From NCBI GenBank assembly GCA_026214975.1, contig CM047807.1, positions 63,839,824 to 63,903,823 of the forward strand: a stretch of 64,000 bases of DNA. Reading direction: 5' to 3'. The notes under the pieces are model-generated. The model saw nothing but the letters and a program-made list of their open reading frames with translations, had not been told where the DNA came from and ran no database searches. A program made the position numbers and the translations under genes. Positions 1-9,648 of the stretch are shown here, piece by piece; within the stretch, counting starts at the first letter, position 1, and every line of letters starts with the position of its first letter. This DNA comes from Gentiana macrophylla (lineage: Eukaryota > Streptophyta > Magnoliopsida > Gentianales > Gentianaceae).

Positions 1-348
1 CTGGTGAAGAGGCAATCCAACCCTTCAAGGACCATTGGAGCAGACTTTTTGAATAAGTAATTCAACATGTTAAGGACTAAGGCTCGAAGATGGTGAAGCT
101 AGGGAATAGTCAAGGACAATCAGTGTTTAAATTTACTTCGTGTCTTGTAACTATAAACCTCAAGAACATAGTGAATTTCCTACAACATCATAGGAGAAGA
201 GCGGATTGACAGGATTACACCACCTGGAACCTCTATAATTTTTGTCATATTCATTTATTTACTTTACGCATTTATTTACTGTATTTTAGTATATATTTCA
301 TCAGATAACAAACTCGACAAACATAAGAACTGTGTAAGCATTACGTAT
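1..348 (+). repeat. LTR-a of SIRE-like family A, left part (cut by window edge)
   Basis: This is the 3' half of a family A LTR. It matches the corresponding parts of LTR-c (about 10857-11240) and LTR-d (about 18040-18410), including the block 'ggattacaccacctggaacc'. The LTR is interrupted at 348 by a Copia insertion and resumes at 5274. Its left end lies outside the window. No coding sequence is present. Confidence 0.85.
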
Positions 349-640
349 TGTAGAAATATTACATATCAAACAGTATGTAATATTTATTTATTTTCGTGTA
401 TACATTATTTGTACACTTTAGTTGTAAAAGGACATATTAATTGTGGTACATATAAACAATTAATATGTCAAACTCTAGTTGCTTTATGTCATAGACATAC
501 TTTTACTTTTTACATGCATGCTTGCCGCCCAAGCTAGCTAGTATCTCCCATCAATTGTAACTATTTATACTTCTTCCATTTGAGGAATAAACTAAGTTGA
601 AGTTTACTCAAGTATTATTTACTTTCTCAAACTCTCTTCA
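349..640 (+). repeat. Copia-1 5' LTR
   Basis: 292 bp, TG...CA ends. It matches 4967-5273 almost base for base. The main difference is a 15-bp segment (atctagtggctgccc) present only in the 3' LTR; a handful of substitutions make up the rest. Contains a TATA-like run (aactatttatactt) near 560. Confidence 0.95.
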
Positions 641-652
641 TGGTATCGAGAC
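641..652 (+). other. Copia-1 primer-binding site
   Basis: 'tggtatcgagac' directly follows the 5' LTR. It resembles the usual plant Copia site TGGTATCAGAGC (initiator Met tRNA 3' end) with one base lost and a change. Position is what makes the call. Confidence 0.7.
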
Positions 653-696
653 TCACCGAGTTCAAATCCATTGCAAACTCAGCTTGTTATTCCAAA

Positions 697-1650
697 ATGT
701 CTCTTATGCTCGACATTTCTTCTTCTTCAGTTGACTCCCAGCTGCCTCAGCAGACTGGGGTCACTGAATCTTCTTCTTATACAAATCATAGACTTGATGG
801 CAACAACTACTTGCTGTGGTCAAGATCCATGAAAATGTACATCTCAGGACAAGGTAAGATGGGATACCTGTCCGGCTCTAAACCTGCCCCTGCTGAAGAT
901 GACCCAGGATTTGAAGCATGGGACACTGCTAATAATCAAGTCATGACCATTCTCACAAGATCAATGACAAAAGAGATCAGTGAGAACTTTATGATGTATG
1001 ATCTTTGCAAAAGAAATGCAGGACAATGCCAGAGATCTTTACTCCAAGAAAGACAATACATCAGAAGTGTACGAACTTGAAGCTCAAATTCAAAACTGCA
1101 GACAAGGGGATATGTCTGTAACTCAATACTTCAACCAACTATCTAAGGCATGGCAACACTTAGATATGCTGGAAACTCACCCCTGGAATGATGTTAAGGA
1201 TGCCGCCTCTATAAGGACATCATAGAAAAGAAAAGAGTCTTCAAGTTCCTCACTTGACTGAACCCTACTCTTGATGATGTTAGAGGGAGAATTCTTGCCA
1301 CAAAACCTCTCCCAAATCTCAAATCCATGTTTGCCGAGGTCAAACATGAAGAAAGCAGAGAGGAAAGTCATCTTCTTTGAACACCCTGGCCGATAACCCT
1401 CTTGAAGGTACGCCCTGCTTGAATGTCGGGAAGGTTCTTTGAGGTTCTGGGACTTACTGAGAAGCTGCTTGAGAAAATCGGAAGGTTGTTCTGTGATCAC
1501 CGCAAACGCACAAATCACACCAAGGACAATTCTTTGGAAGCTTCATGGCAAGCCTAATCCTCTAAAACCTCAAAACCAACCAGGGAAAATCAAGGCGGAC
1601 TTGTCGGTGATTTAGAGAATGACATGACCATCTCGAATGCTCGGTTTCTT
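697..1650 (+). pseudogene. Copia-1 gag, broken
   Basis: The first ATG with gag-like sequence is at 697. The product begins with a Ser-rich stretch, then 'LDGNNYLLWSRSMKMYISG', the typical N-terminal motif of plant Copia Gag, and continues through 'YELEAQIQNCRQGDMSVTQY' in a second frame (998-1225). At least one frameshift near 1005, then further frameshifts and stops from about 1220, destroy the rest. A remnant near 1530-1560 reads like the 'WKLHGKPN' segment that follows the zinc knuckle in many Copia Gags; I could not find the full CCHC knuckle. Gag would form the virus-like particle. The minus-strand ORF across 1177-1518 is a shadow. Confidence 0.85.
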
Positions 1651-2060
1651 TGCCTTTAAAGCCTTTGTTGCTCAGCATCAGGAAGGTAGCTCCTCTGCTG
1701 AAATGGCCACTCATGCTAAAACAGGTATATTCCGCTCACCTCTTATTAATGAGACTTGGAATGTTGATTCTGGGGCTTCTTCCCACATGACTGGTAATAA
1801 AAACCTCATTACCCACTATATGCCATGCACCCAAATTCACAGAATTAAAACTGCTGATGGTTCTGTTTCTTATGCAAAAGGTGTTGGGAATGTTAAACTT
1901 ACTAATCAGATATATCTACAAGGGGTCTTATTTGTTCCAAAGTTAGATTGTAACCTTATATCTGTCAGTAAACTCACTAAAGATCTGAATTGGGTATTGT
2001 TTTTATAAGGATCGAGTGCACATTCCAGGATCTTTCTTCACAGAAGTGATTGGTCAAGCT
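1651..2060 (+). pseudogene. Copia-1 aspartic protease region
   Basis: An open stretch (1637-2008) contains 'TWNVDSGASSHMTGNKNLI'. The DSGAS triad is the Copia retropepsin active site, followed by the hydrophobic region ending 'VPKLDCNLISVSKLT'. This enzyme cleaves the Gag-Pol polyprotein. The segment ends in a frameshift at about 2005, and 2010-2140 is degraded. Downstream lies the integrase in the same transcription direction. Confidence 0.88.
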
Positions 2061-2139
2061 AAACCCTGCTCAGATCAAGTTTGTGATCAACCTGCTTGAA
2101 GACAGAAAGATCAAGACTGAATCGCCTCGCTGACTTTAC

Positions 2140-3300
2140 ACACTCAAAACTTAGACAATATCATGTTATGACATTATAGACTAGGACATCCAAGTTTTGG
2201 TTATTTAAAGTCTTTAATTCCAGAATTGTTTAAAGGATGTAATCTTAATGATCTTCAATGTGATATTTGTCAATTTGCCAAACTCACCAAATCTGTGTAT
2301 ACTAAATTACCTCACTTCCCATCCACACCTTTCACCTTAATTCACAGTGATGTATGGAGACCCTCAAGAGTGAAAAGTATAACAGGCAAGAGGTTGTTTG
2401 TAACCTTCATAGATGACCACACTAGAACCATTTGGTTATTTTTAATGAAGGATAAATCTGAAGTTCGATCCATCTTTCAAGAGTTTTACAACATGGTCTC
2501 TACTCAGTTTGACATTAAGATTAAAATTTTGAAGACTGACAATGCTCTTGAATATTATGAGTCTAATCTCAGTAATTTCTTGATGAATAAGGGAATTGTC
2601 CATATCTGTAGTTGTGTTGAGACACCTCAGCAAAATGGGGTTGCTGAGAGAAAGAATAGGCACCTGCTGGAAATGGCCAGATCAATCATGTTCACTACAA
2701 ATGTTCCAAAATATATGTGGGGTGAAGCTATATTGATCGCCACATACTTAATCAACAGGCTTCCCAAAGCAGAGTGTTAGGTTTCAAGACTCTATCCAAA
2801 CCCCGCTGACCACTCACTCCTGCCCTCATCTTACTGCCCAATTGCCTCCAAAAATCTTTGGTTGTACTGTGTTTGTTTATATCCATGCCCAACACAAAAG
2901 CAAACTTGATCCCAAAGCTCACAAGTGCATTTTCCAAGGGTATGCTAAGGACAGGAAAGGTTACAAATGCTATTCACCTACTGAAAAGAAATTTTACAAC
3001 TCTATGGATGTAAAATTCTTTGAAAGGACTCCCTACTACAGCAAGTCTCTTCAAGCGATCCTCGATGGAAATCTAATTGAAATTGATCTAAATCCGTTCC
3101 TCAACAAACTCTTAACCTCGGCAACCTCATCGAGACTCAAGAGATCGAACCTCGGCACCTCTGCGACCCAGAGCCTCTGGGACCTCGGCACCTCTTCGAC
3201 CCAGAGCTCTGCTGAACTGAGCTCTGCTGAGCCTCAACACCCTACTGACTCGAGAGGCTGCTTGAACTACAAAGACACCTACGACATTGATGATGGACCT
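2140..3300 (+). pseudogene. Copia-1 integrase, broken
   Basis: The pre-integrase zinc region is seen as 'YRLGHPSFGYLKS' followed by 'CDICQFAK'. The catalytic core is open from 2226 to 2780: D in HSDVW (codon 2349-2351), D in KTDNALEY (2538-2540) and E in NGVAERKNRH (2645-2647), the expected D,D35E residues. A stop at 2778-2780 and a frameshift separate the C-terminal part (2842-3100), which contains 'FGCTVFVYIHAQHKSKLDP' and 'KCIFQGYAKDRKGYKCYSP', standard Copia integrase C-terminus. A low-complexity Ser/Thr linker with short repeats around 'LGTS' follows at 3115-3260. The role would be insertion of the cDNA copy; catalytic residues remain, but the frame does not. Confidence 0.92.
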
Positions 3301-3399
3301 ATTGCTCTAAGAAAGGGAAAAGATCATGCACTGATCATTCTATTCATACTTATTTATCTTATGACCAGCTTGTCTCTCAGTATTTGCTATGTTTACACA

Positions 3400-4145
3400 G
3401 ACTGGACTCTCACTCTATTCCCAAAAATATTCAGGAGGCCCTTCAAAATGATAAGTGGAAGGCTACTGTTAAAACAGAGATGACTGCACTCCTGGATAAT
3501 CATACTTGGGACCTCACAACTCTCCCCAAAGGCAAGAAGACAGTCAGCTGTAGATGGTTATTCACCATAAAATACAATGCTGATGGTACTATTGACAAGT
3601 ATAAAGCCGATTGGTGGCTAGAGGGTTCACTCAAACTTATGGCATTGACTATACTGAAAACTTTTGCACCAAGACAAAAGCTTAACACTGTCAGGGTACT
3701 GATCTCTAGCTGTCCAACTTGACTGGCCTCTTTACCAATTGGATATCAAAAACGCTTTTCTCAATGGTGACCTTACTGAGGAAGTCTACATGAATGTACC
3801 TCCTGGTTTTGTCAATCCCCACACTCAAGGCAAGGTATGCAAACTCAGGAAATCTCTATATGGCCTGAAGCAATCCCCGGAGCCTGGTTTGGAAAACTCA
3901 CTCATCGTGGTTAAAGTCTGGGATATCATCAATGCAACTCTAATCACCCTATGTTTATCAAGACAACCAACCGTGAGAAGGTCTATTCTTATTGTATATG
4001 TGGATGATATCATCCTTTCTCGGAGATGACTCTCTGAGATCCAACATTTGAAGACTCTCTTGGCAAAGGTATTCCAAGTCAAGGATTTGGGCTATCTTAA
4101 ATACTTCCTTGGTATGGAGATTGCAAGAAACAACCAGGGGTATCT
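3400..4145 (+). pseudogene. Copia-1 reverse transcriptase, broken
   Basis: Recognisable in pieces: 'KTEMTALLDNHTWDL' (from about 3470), 'VSCRWLFTIKYNADGTI', 'LDIKNAFLNGDLTEEVYMNV' (3736-3795, holding the first catalytic Asp), 'KLRKSLYGLKQSP' and 'LIVYVDDIILS' with the YVDD box (Tyr codon 3997-3999, Asp-Asp 4003-4008). Frame changes at about 3480 and 3720, a small deletion near 3890-3950 and a stop at 4027-4029 break it. The fragment to 4145 reads like 'YLKYFLGMEIARNNQG', the usual sequence after the YVDD box. Confidence 0.92.
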
Positions 4146-4952
4146 CTATCTCTCAAAGGAAATATGTCTTTGGACTCTTTGAAGAAATCGGCATCTTTGG
4201 GATGCAAACCTCTTTGTATCCCCAGTGAGACCCGCAATACCTGGCTTGCATGGTGACATTGCTTGTCGAGGAAGGATCAATATCAAAGACATGTAGGGAA
4301 ACTCATTTATCTCATCCCATACAAGACCTGATATTGCATATGGGTCGATCTGGTTAGCTTGATTCATGCATTGCCCTCTTGAGCAACATTGGGATGTTGT
4401 GAGCAGGATCTTGAGGTACTTGAAATCCACTCCTGGCCAAGGCCTACATTTCACCAAGTCTGGCCGAGATCTATCAAGGTCTACACCGATGCCGATTGGG
4501 CTGGTCATCACATAGCGCGAAAGGTCTACTACAAAGCTCTTTTTCTTATGTATGGGGAAATCTTGTCACCTGGAGGAGCAAGAAACAACCTCTTGTCTCC
4601 GAAGCGATCTTGAAAGCTGAACTCGTGGCACTAGTTTTGGGTATTTGTGAAGCTCTATGGATAAAAGGGTCCTGGATCGAACTTCGCAGACCTATTCAAA
4701 GACCCTATCACACTCTTCTCGTGACAATAATTCAAAGATTATACATGGCGGAGAGGATCCAGTCCATCATGATAAAACCAAACATGTGGACATTGACAGA
4801 CACTTCTGAAGGAGAAGATTGATGCCAAGATTATTCAACTCCAAGATGTTCCTCAAGCAGAGACCGAGAATCTTGATATTCTCACCAAGGCCATTCCACC
4901 ACTTATGTTCAAATAGATGAGTAGCAAACTTGGTCGTATAAACATATACAAC
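4146..4952 (+). pseudogene. Copia-1 connection and RNase H, broken
   Basis: After a degraded linker (4146-4460) the RNase H start is visible as 'IKVYTDADWAGHH' (4470-4510), the Copia form with the first catalytic Asp. Further pieces are 'VTWRSKKQPLVSEAILKAEL' and 'DIDRHF'-like sequence near 4790 in changing frames. The C-terminal tail 'ILTKAIPPLMFK' ends at a TAG at 4914-4916. RNase H removes template RNA during cDNA synthesis. At least four frameshifts are needed to read it through. Confidence 0.85.
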
Positions 4953-4957
4953 CCGAT

Positions 4958-4966
4958 TTGAGGGGG
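4958..4966 (+). other. Copia-1 polypurine tract
   Basis: 'ttgaggggg' directly abuts the 3' LTR start at 4967; this is where plus-strand cDNA priming would occur. Confidence 0.85.
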
Positions 4967-5273
4967 TGTAGAAATATTACATATCAAACAAGATGTAATA
5001 TTTATTTATTTTCGTGTATACATTATTTGTACACTTTAGTTGTAAAAGGACATATTAATTGTCGTACATATAAACAATTAATATGTCAAACTCTAGTTGC
5101 TTTATGTCATAGACATACTTTTACTTTTTACATGCATGCTTGCCGCCCATCTAGTGGCTGCCCAAGCTAGCTAGTATCTCCCATCAATTGTAACTATTTA
5201 TACTTCTTCCATTTGATGAATAAACTAAGTTGAAGTTTACTCAAGTATTATTTACTTTCTCAAACTCTCTTCA
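4967..5273 (+). repeat. Copia-1 3' LTR
   Basis: 307 bp, same ends as the 5' LTR. Contains a 15-bp segment absent from the 5' copy, next to a similar 'gccgccca/gctgccca' pair, so slippage or loss between short repeats is likely. Confidence 0.95.
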
Positions 5274-5414
5274 CGAATTTTTCTATACAAACTAATAACA
5301 TAAGTTTTAAAGGCTTTAAAATATCCGCTTCCGGTTAACTCAGTTTGAGCATAAGTCAGTTTCACATATACTCAGCTCCACGAAACTTGTGTCAGCCTTT
5401 TCACAAGACGAACA
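5274..5414 (+). repeat. LTR-a of family A, right part
   Basis: Continues the LTR interrupted at 348. It contains the conserved tail (ttccggttaactcagtt, then cttgtgtcagccttttcacaagacgaaca). Compared with LTR-c and LTR-d it lacks about 100 bp, a deletion near 5378. It ends at ACA before the primer-site region at 5415. Confidence 0.85.
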
Positions 5415-5601
5415 ATTGGTGTCGGTGCAGTTCTTCTGTTGTAAAGAGTTCTCCGGTTGAGTTTTATCAGTTTGATAGCTTGTTTGAAGTAACTGGCACT
5501 CTGTTATTTCCAATATCAATCCAATGATTGATATCTGAGTAGACACTCATACCTGAAGGGATCAATTGTTGTTTTTAAAATAATTTTTCAAAAAGTGCTT
5601 C
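5415..5601 (+). other. Family A unit a: primer site and leader
   Basis: 'attggtgtcggtgcag' at 5415 is the degraded Met-tRNA-type primer site (compare attggtatcggagc at 52316). The leader to the gag ATG contains no coding sequence that I can support. Confidence 0.7.
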
Positions 5602-6897
5602 ATGGATTCACATTATCACTTTAGAAATTTTCTTAGCTATTCATTTTTAAGATTTGATGAATACAGAAATAAATTACAGGCTCTCTTTGCGGATACTCAA
5701 GAAAGACTAATTGAGACATTCATCGAAGATCCAGCTGTTACCATAAGGAAAGGGAATGCTGAGATATTACCAATAAGCTTTGCAGTAGATGATCATGTTG
5801 AAAGTGAGGAAGAAATCATACTGTTTGGAACTAATCTAGGAAAGGACATTGTTGGATCAAGCAAGGGAAAATAGATAATGGAATGTGAAGAAGCCATAAC
5901 TAAAAATTCATTAATCAAATACCATGTGGTAAATGCTTCTACATTCAACTATCACACTTCCTTGAACGATCATAGAAACTCTGATTTCAATAAAACTTTA
6001 GACAGACTCATGAAGGAATTATAGGAAATTCAAAAGAATTATGCAAATTTCAAAAAGGAAAAAGAATTATTGAAAGCTGAGGTTCTAAGATTGAATGCTG
6101 AAATTAACCTTATCAGGACTAATAACAGAACTCAAGGTGTTTGCTCTACATATGATATAGCAGAAGTAATAAATATCACTGAATCATCAGCTGATCCAAC
6201 TTTTAAAGTTCATTTCAAACCAGGAAATCCATATGGTGAAAAATCAGGCTTAGGGTTTGACAATCTACAGAATTCTAAGACTAGACCTAGTTCAGCTACA
6301 ACTAAAATTGTGGCTGCACAAAAGTCTAGATCTTAGAAAACTGATGAAGTTATTAGAACTGATAATAATTCAGAACAACCTTGATTGGAAACTAACAAAA
6401 CTGTAAGATCAATTGGTGGCACTCAACAAACTGACATATCCTGTAGAAAAACTCAGAAGGCTTAGAAAGGCAGAACTATTCAAAGATCAGTTAACAAAAC
6501 TTTCAAGTCCAATATACCAATGAATGACTCTCATTCAAGGGTTAATAGATTCAGGGGGAAATGGAGACTCTTTCCTACTGATGAAGACTGGAATGGTCCT
6601 ACAACCACTTCTAGATCAACTCAGTTTCACAAAATACATAAGGATAAGATTGTTAAGCCAAAATAGAAAAATTATGTGAAAACTGATAAATCTAACAGGG
6701 ATTCTACTAAGTCAAAAGGTCAAGAAATAGATATGAGAGAAATGAGCTCAATCCTTAACATGTTCAAAGCTCTCAAAGAGGAGATTAATTCAGTGAAAAA
6801 AAAATCATCTTCACATGGTTCAAGATTTAATCCAAAGACTAACCAGAAAGGACCCAAACAGTTACGGGTACCAAAAAGATGTTAATTTGTTTTGCAG
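5602..6897 (+). pseudogene. Family A unit a: trimmed gag, broken
   Basis: Starts at ATG 5602 with 'MDSHYHFRNFLSYSFLRFDEY', matching the first residues of the B2 gag at 52419 (FDEYKRRMQA). After about 90 residues it runs, with stops at 5872, 6022 and elsewhere, into a coiled-coil segment (6028-6130, heptad-like 'EILRLNAEINLI' type), the conserved 'FKPGNPYGEKSGLGFDN' motif, and a Lys/Gln-rich basic tail ending in GPKQLRVPK. The UBN2-like capsid core and zinc knuckles of the B family gag are absent, as they are in units c and d. The motif TTTGTTTTGCAG lies at 6886-6897. Confidence 0.85.
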
Positions 6898-7267
6898 GAA
6901 AGAAACTAATTTTTTTAGGAAGTATCAAAAGCTGAATTTTTTATAAACTTAATAGTGAAGTAATCTTTCACATCTGAGACAGTGAAACTGATACAATAGA
7001 TATGAACTGATGACTGACTCATTTATGGATAAGCTCAAAGCTGGATATTCACAGCTAGAGCTATAGTGCAATTACTGATACTGGCTACGGTTGGTAGAAA
7101 AGTTGAAACCTACACTGATCCGAACCGTCCATCTCCACTACTTACCATCTTTTCCGCATCTCAAAATAGGATGTGATTTATGACAAGACGTTTAACCCAC
7201 TCAAAATCTATTAACTTCTCACCCACCATCAATCTATAAATACCATCTTTCTACTTTTATCAAAATC
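6898..7267 (+). promoter_or_regulatory. Family A unit a: gag-ORF3 spacer with TATA box
   Basis: No pol sequence is present. The spacer aligns with 12841-13270 of unit c. It contains 'ctataaatacc' (TATA at 7235-7242), matching the TATAAATA in unit c that lies about 100 bp before the ORF3 start. The unit a copy loses homology at about 7267, before an ORF3 start, because another repeat begins there. Confidence 0.55.
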
Positions 7268-8059
7268 TTTACCATTGATGACCAAAATAGTAACGAACAA
7301 CCTTTACCGGCAGAGTACCGGGTCGGAAGCATTATATTGGAGAGCAAGGTCATATCCTTTGAGGAATCAATCGAGAACCAAAGCCGTTATCAAACTTAGT
7401 TTAGGTCAATAATAGGTTGTTCACATTATCAATTATACTACAACGACAATTAAACGAAAGATACTTAAAAGAGAGATGTGTAGCCAAGACGTGCTCCAAT
7501 TGCATACTTTCACCCCTCGAATCGACTATTTCGGGAATAAGCTTAACCAACTAACCAACCTAATGATCCTATCGACTCATTCACGGGTGCAATCTCATAA
7601 GCTAGTGTAAGACGCCATGCAACAATCAAACACCCTTTGCCCGGTTCAACAGTCCACCTTTGGGGATTTAACTGACCGAGACAAGATTAACGAGCAAGAG
7701 TTGCCCGATTTCACAAGCGAATGAACCTCACTCCCTAATCAATCTAAACAACAGTTGATTATAAGATGTGATCTTAAAATCCATTTTCCTATATTCCTTC
7801 GCAACATACATTTATAAAATTGGTGTCTGATCATGAACTAGGTGATCAATCTAATTCAAGCATTAAGAACAAGTTTTAAGACATGAATTCATCTATGCAA
7901 CATCAATTAAGCACTACCCATTCCCAATTTCATTAATTAGAGGGTGATTACTTCAATATTCACATGACTTAGCTATGAAATATTTAGCTACTCATAATTA
8001 AACATGAAATAGCATTCAAAGAAAGGATTAAAGCCATAAAACAAGAATGGAATGCTATT
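7268..8059. repeat. Unassigned repeat-like segment, possibly an antisense Gypsy LTR fragment
   Basis: This 0.8-kb stretch interrupts family A: ORF3 sequence is expected here, and a family A LTR starts at 8060. It has no credible ORF. Its right half ('gggtgattacttcaatattcacatgac', 'tagctactcataattaaac') has the look of a plant Ty3/gypsy LTR read in antisense, and the left part begins 'tgatgacc', like the ends of the array element at 34130. I cannot find a second copy in the window. Identity is inference only. Confidence 0.4.
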
Positions 8060-8873
8060 TGTTGGAAATAAAATTTATGTTTTGATGAATATTCATCAGT
8101 TATTCTGTTATTATTTTTAAACCCCATTGATGAAGTGTCATAACTAGGTGTTATAGTGCAAAGCAAAAAGATGTCTAGAAATCAATGTATAGGTTTTCAT
8201 AGAGTCTGATAATTGTATAAGTAAATCAGACAAGCACTGTAATAGTTCTAGGATCAGAACTGAGAAAACGAGAAAATGACTTGATGTTACTTAGAATGCT
8301 GAGTTTACAACTGAAGATATAAAACTGACTCAGAGTACACAACTGAAGAAATTAAGAAGGTAAGTTCGCTGAGAGACACAGACTCGGTTGACTTATCTAC
8401 TAGCATAAGGCTGACAAACCCAGTGGATGAAGAACTGAGGGTCCAAACTCAGTTATTGAAGATTGAAGAACAGGGGGTTCAGACTCAGTATGAAGATTTA
8501 AGCCGAGATTGTAAAGTTAGAATTCTGGTAAGTTTGTGATGGCATGAACTGACTTTATGGATCTTGAAGAAGACCTAAGAAAAATAAGGACAATGATATA
8601 TTAGATGATTTGTTTAAGGAATGGTGTAATCTGATTAAGTCAATAGTAATCAGATGAAAAATGGAGTACGAGTTCTTGAAGAAGAATAGAAACTCAGTTA
8701 ATGCTTCTAAGCTGAAAACTAACTAATGAATAAGACCAGTTTTCACGCTAAGGTGAAAAAGAAAAAAATTGAAGAAGAACTGACCGTTATAAAGAAAGCA
8801 ATTTTATTGGACGTACAGAAATGTCATAAAGGACACTGACATTCCTCAGGACAAGCAGGACCACTAACGGATA
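8060..8873 (+). repeat. LTR-b of family A, truncated at its 3' side
   Basis: Starts TGTTGGAAATAAAATTTATG like LTR-c (9649) and LTR-d (16891) and stays alignable up to 'caggaccactaacggata'. It then jumps to the 3' part of an ORF3 region. A 17-bp segment (8874-8890) at the joint matches neither side clearly. About half of the LTR, all of gag and most of ORF3 are missing. Confidence 0.85.
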
Positions 8874-8890
8874 AACTGGTTTGTCAGAAA

Positions 8891-9488
8891 GGGAAGTTTG
8901 GAGCTCTTAAAAGTCAATGAATTTGACATGCCGCAAGTTCTTGAAAGCCTTGATGATAAACTGGTTGAACTACAGAAAGCTAGAGGAGATATTAATGATG
9001 AAGAAATGGAGCTGATTTCAAAGTTCTCAGAACCAACTGAGAAAAGACTTGGCCTTGATTCAAAACTTTACAACCTCTTCAAATAATTGCCTAAAAAGTA
9101 AGGAGAATCAAGAGAACAAGCCATGAACAGCTTTTTAATTTGTCAATAGGTTCTTGTGCACTATTGGCACAAACAGGGTAAATAGGAGTAAAATGGTACT
9201 CTAGATAAGGCTTTATATCAAGTTGAAGAGACTGACTCTGAGTTTGTACAAGACTTACTGAAAACTAGCACAAGCGAAAAATTTAGAAGGGTTGTGTTCT
9301 TATATGATGTATTGTTCAAAATCAAGTTTTTCAGCAAACACAACATTGTAGATTCATGGAACATGTGGGCTAATATTCATGGAATCGAAAGCACTGCAAC
9401 AAATACCGCCATGAGAGAACGTGCTGAGATCTATGAAAGTAAATCTATTAAAGCTAATCAAGGGAAAGGAAAAGAAACTGTAACCTAG
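8891..9488 (+). pseudogene. Family A unit b: ORF3 C-terminal fragment
   Basis: Matches the last part of unit c ORF3 (from 16135). It encodes 'ELLKVNEFDMPQVLESLDDK' followed by a Glu/Lys-rich helical segment (8898-9086), then after stops 'FLYDVLFKIKFFSKHNIVDS' (9294-9488) ending in TAG. No function is recognised. It lies directly before the 3' leader and polypurine tract of the unit, which is the ORF3 position in all family A and B members. Confidence 0.75.
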
Positions 9489-9648
9489 TTTTCTTTTCAT
9501 GTATTTTATTTTAATACTATGTGTTGTAACTCAGTATCATCAATTAAAAACTCAGTTTCTCAGTTCTTTGTGTTGTTTTTTTTATTTTGTCCATATCATT
9601 TTACATTGCTTTTAAGGAGGGTATTGACATCATCAAAAAAGGGGAAAT
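9489..9648 (+). other. Family A unit b: 3' untranslated segment and polypurine tract
   Basis: A T-rich stretch, then 'ggtattgacatcatcaaaa' and the polypurine tract AAAAAAGGGGAAAT (9635-9648) abutting LTR-c. The same block precedes LTR-d (16840-16890) and the B1 3' LTR (33758-33800). It resembles the conserved pre-LTR block known from SIRE-type elements. Confidence 0.85.

Larger units (their letters stand above)
349..5273 (+). mobile_element. Copia-1: complete but decayed Ty1/copia element nested in LTR-a
   Basis: The element has two short LTRs (349-640 and 4967-5273) beginning TGTAGAAATATTA and ending CTCTCTTCA, a Met-tRNA-like primer site at 641, a polypurine tract at 4958-4966, and gag, protease, integrase, reverse transcriptase and RNase H in Copia order. 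The flanking 5-mers are CGTAT (344-348) and CGAAT (5274-5278), an imperfect target duplication. The sequence on either side joins into a continuous family A LTR, so the insertion is younger than that LTR. The coding region carries many stops and frameshifts. Family within Copia not assigned. Confidence 0.95.

Noticed and set aside
1177..1518. 113-residue minus-strand ORF in Copia-1
   Set aside because: It is antisense to degraded gag and has no independent support.
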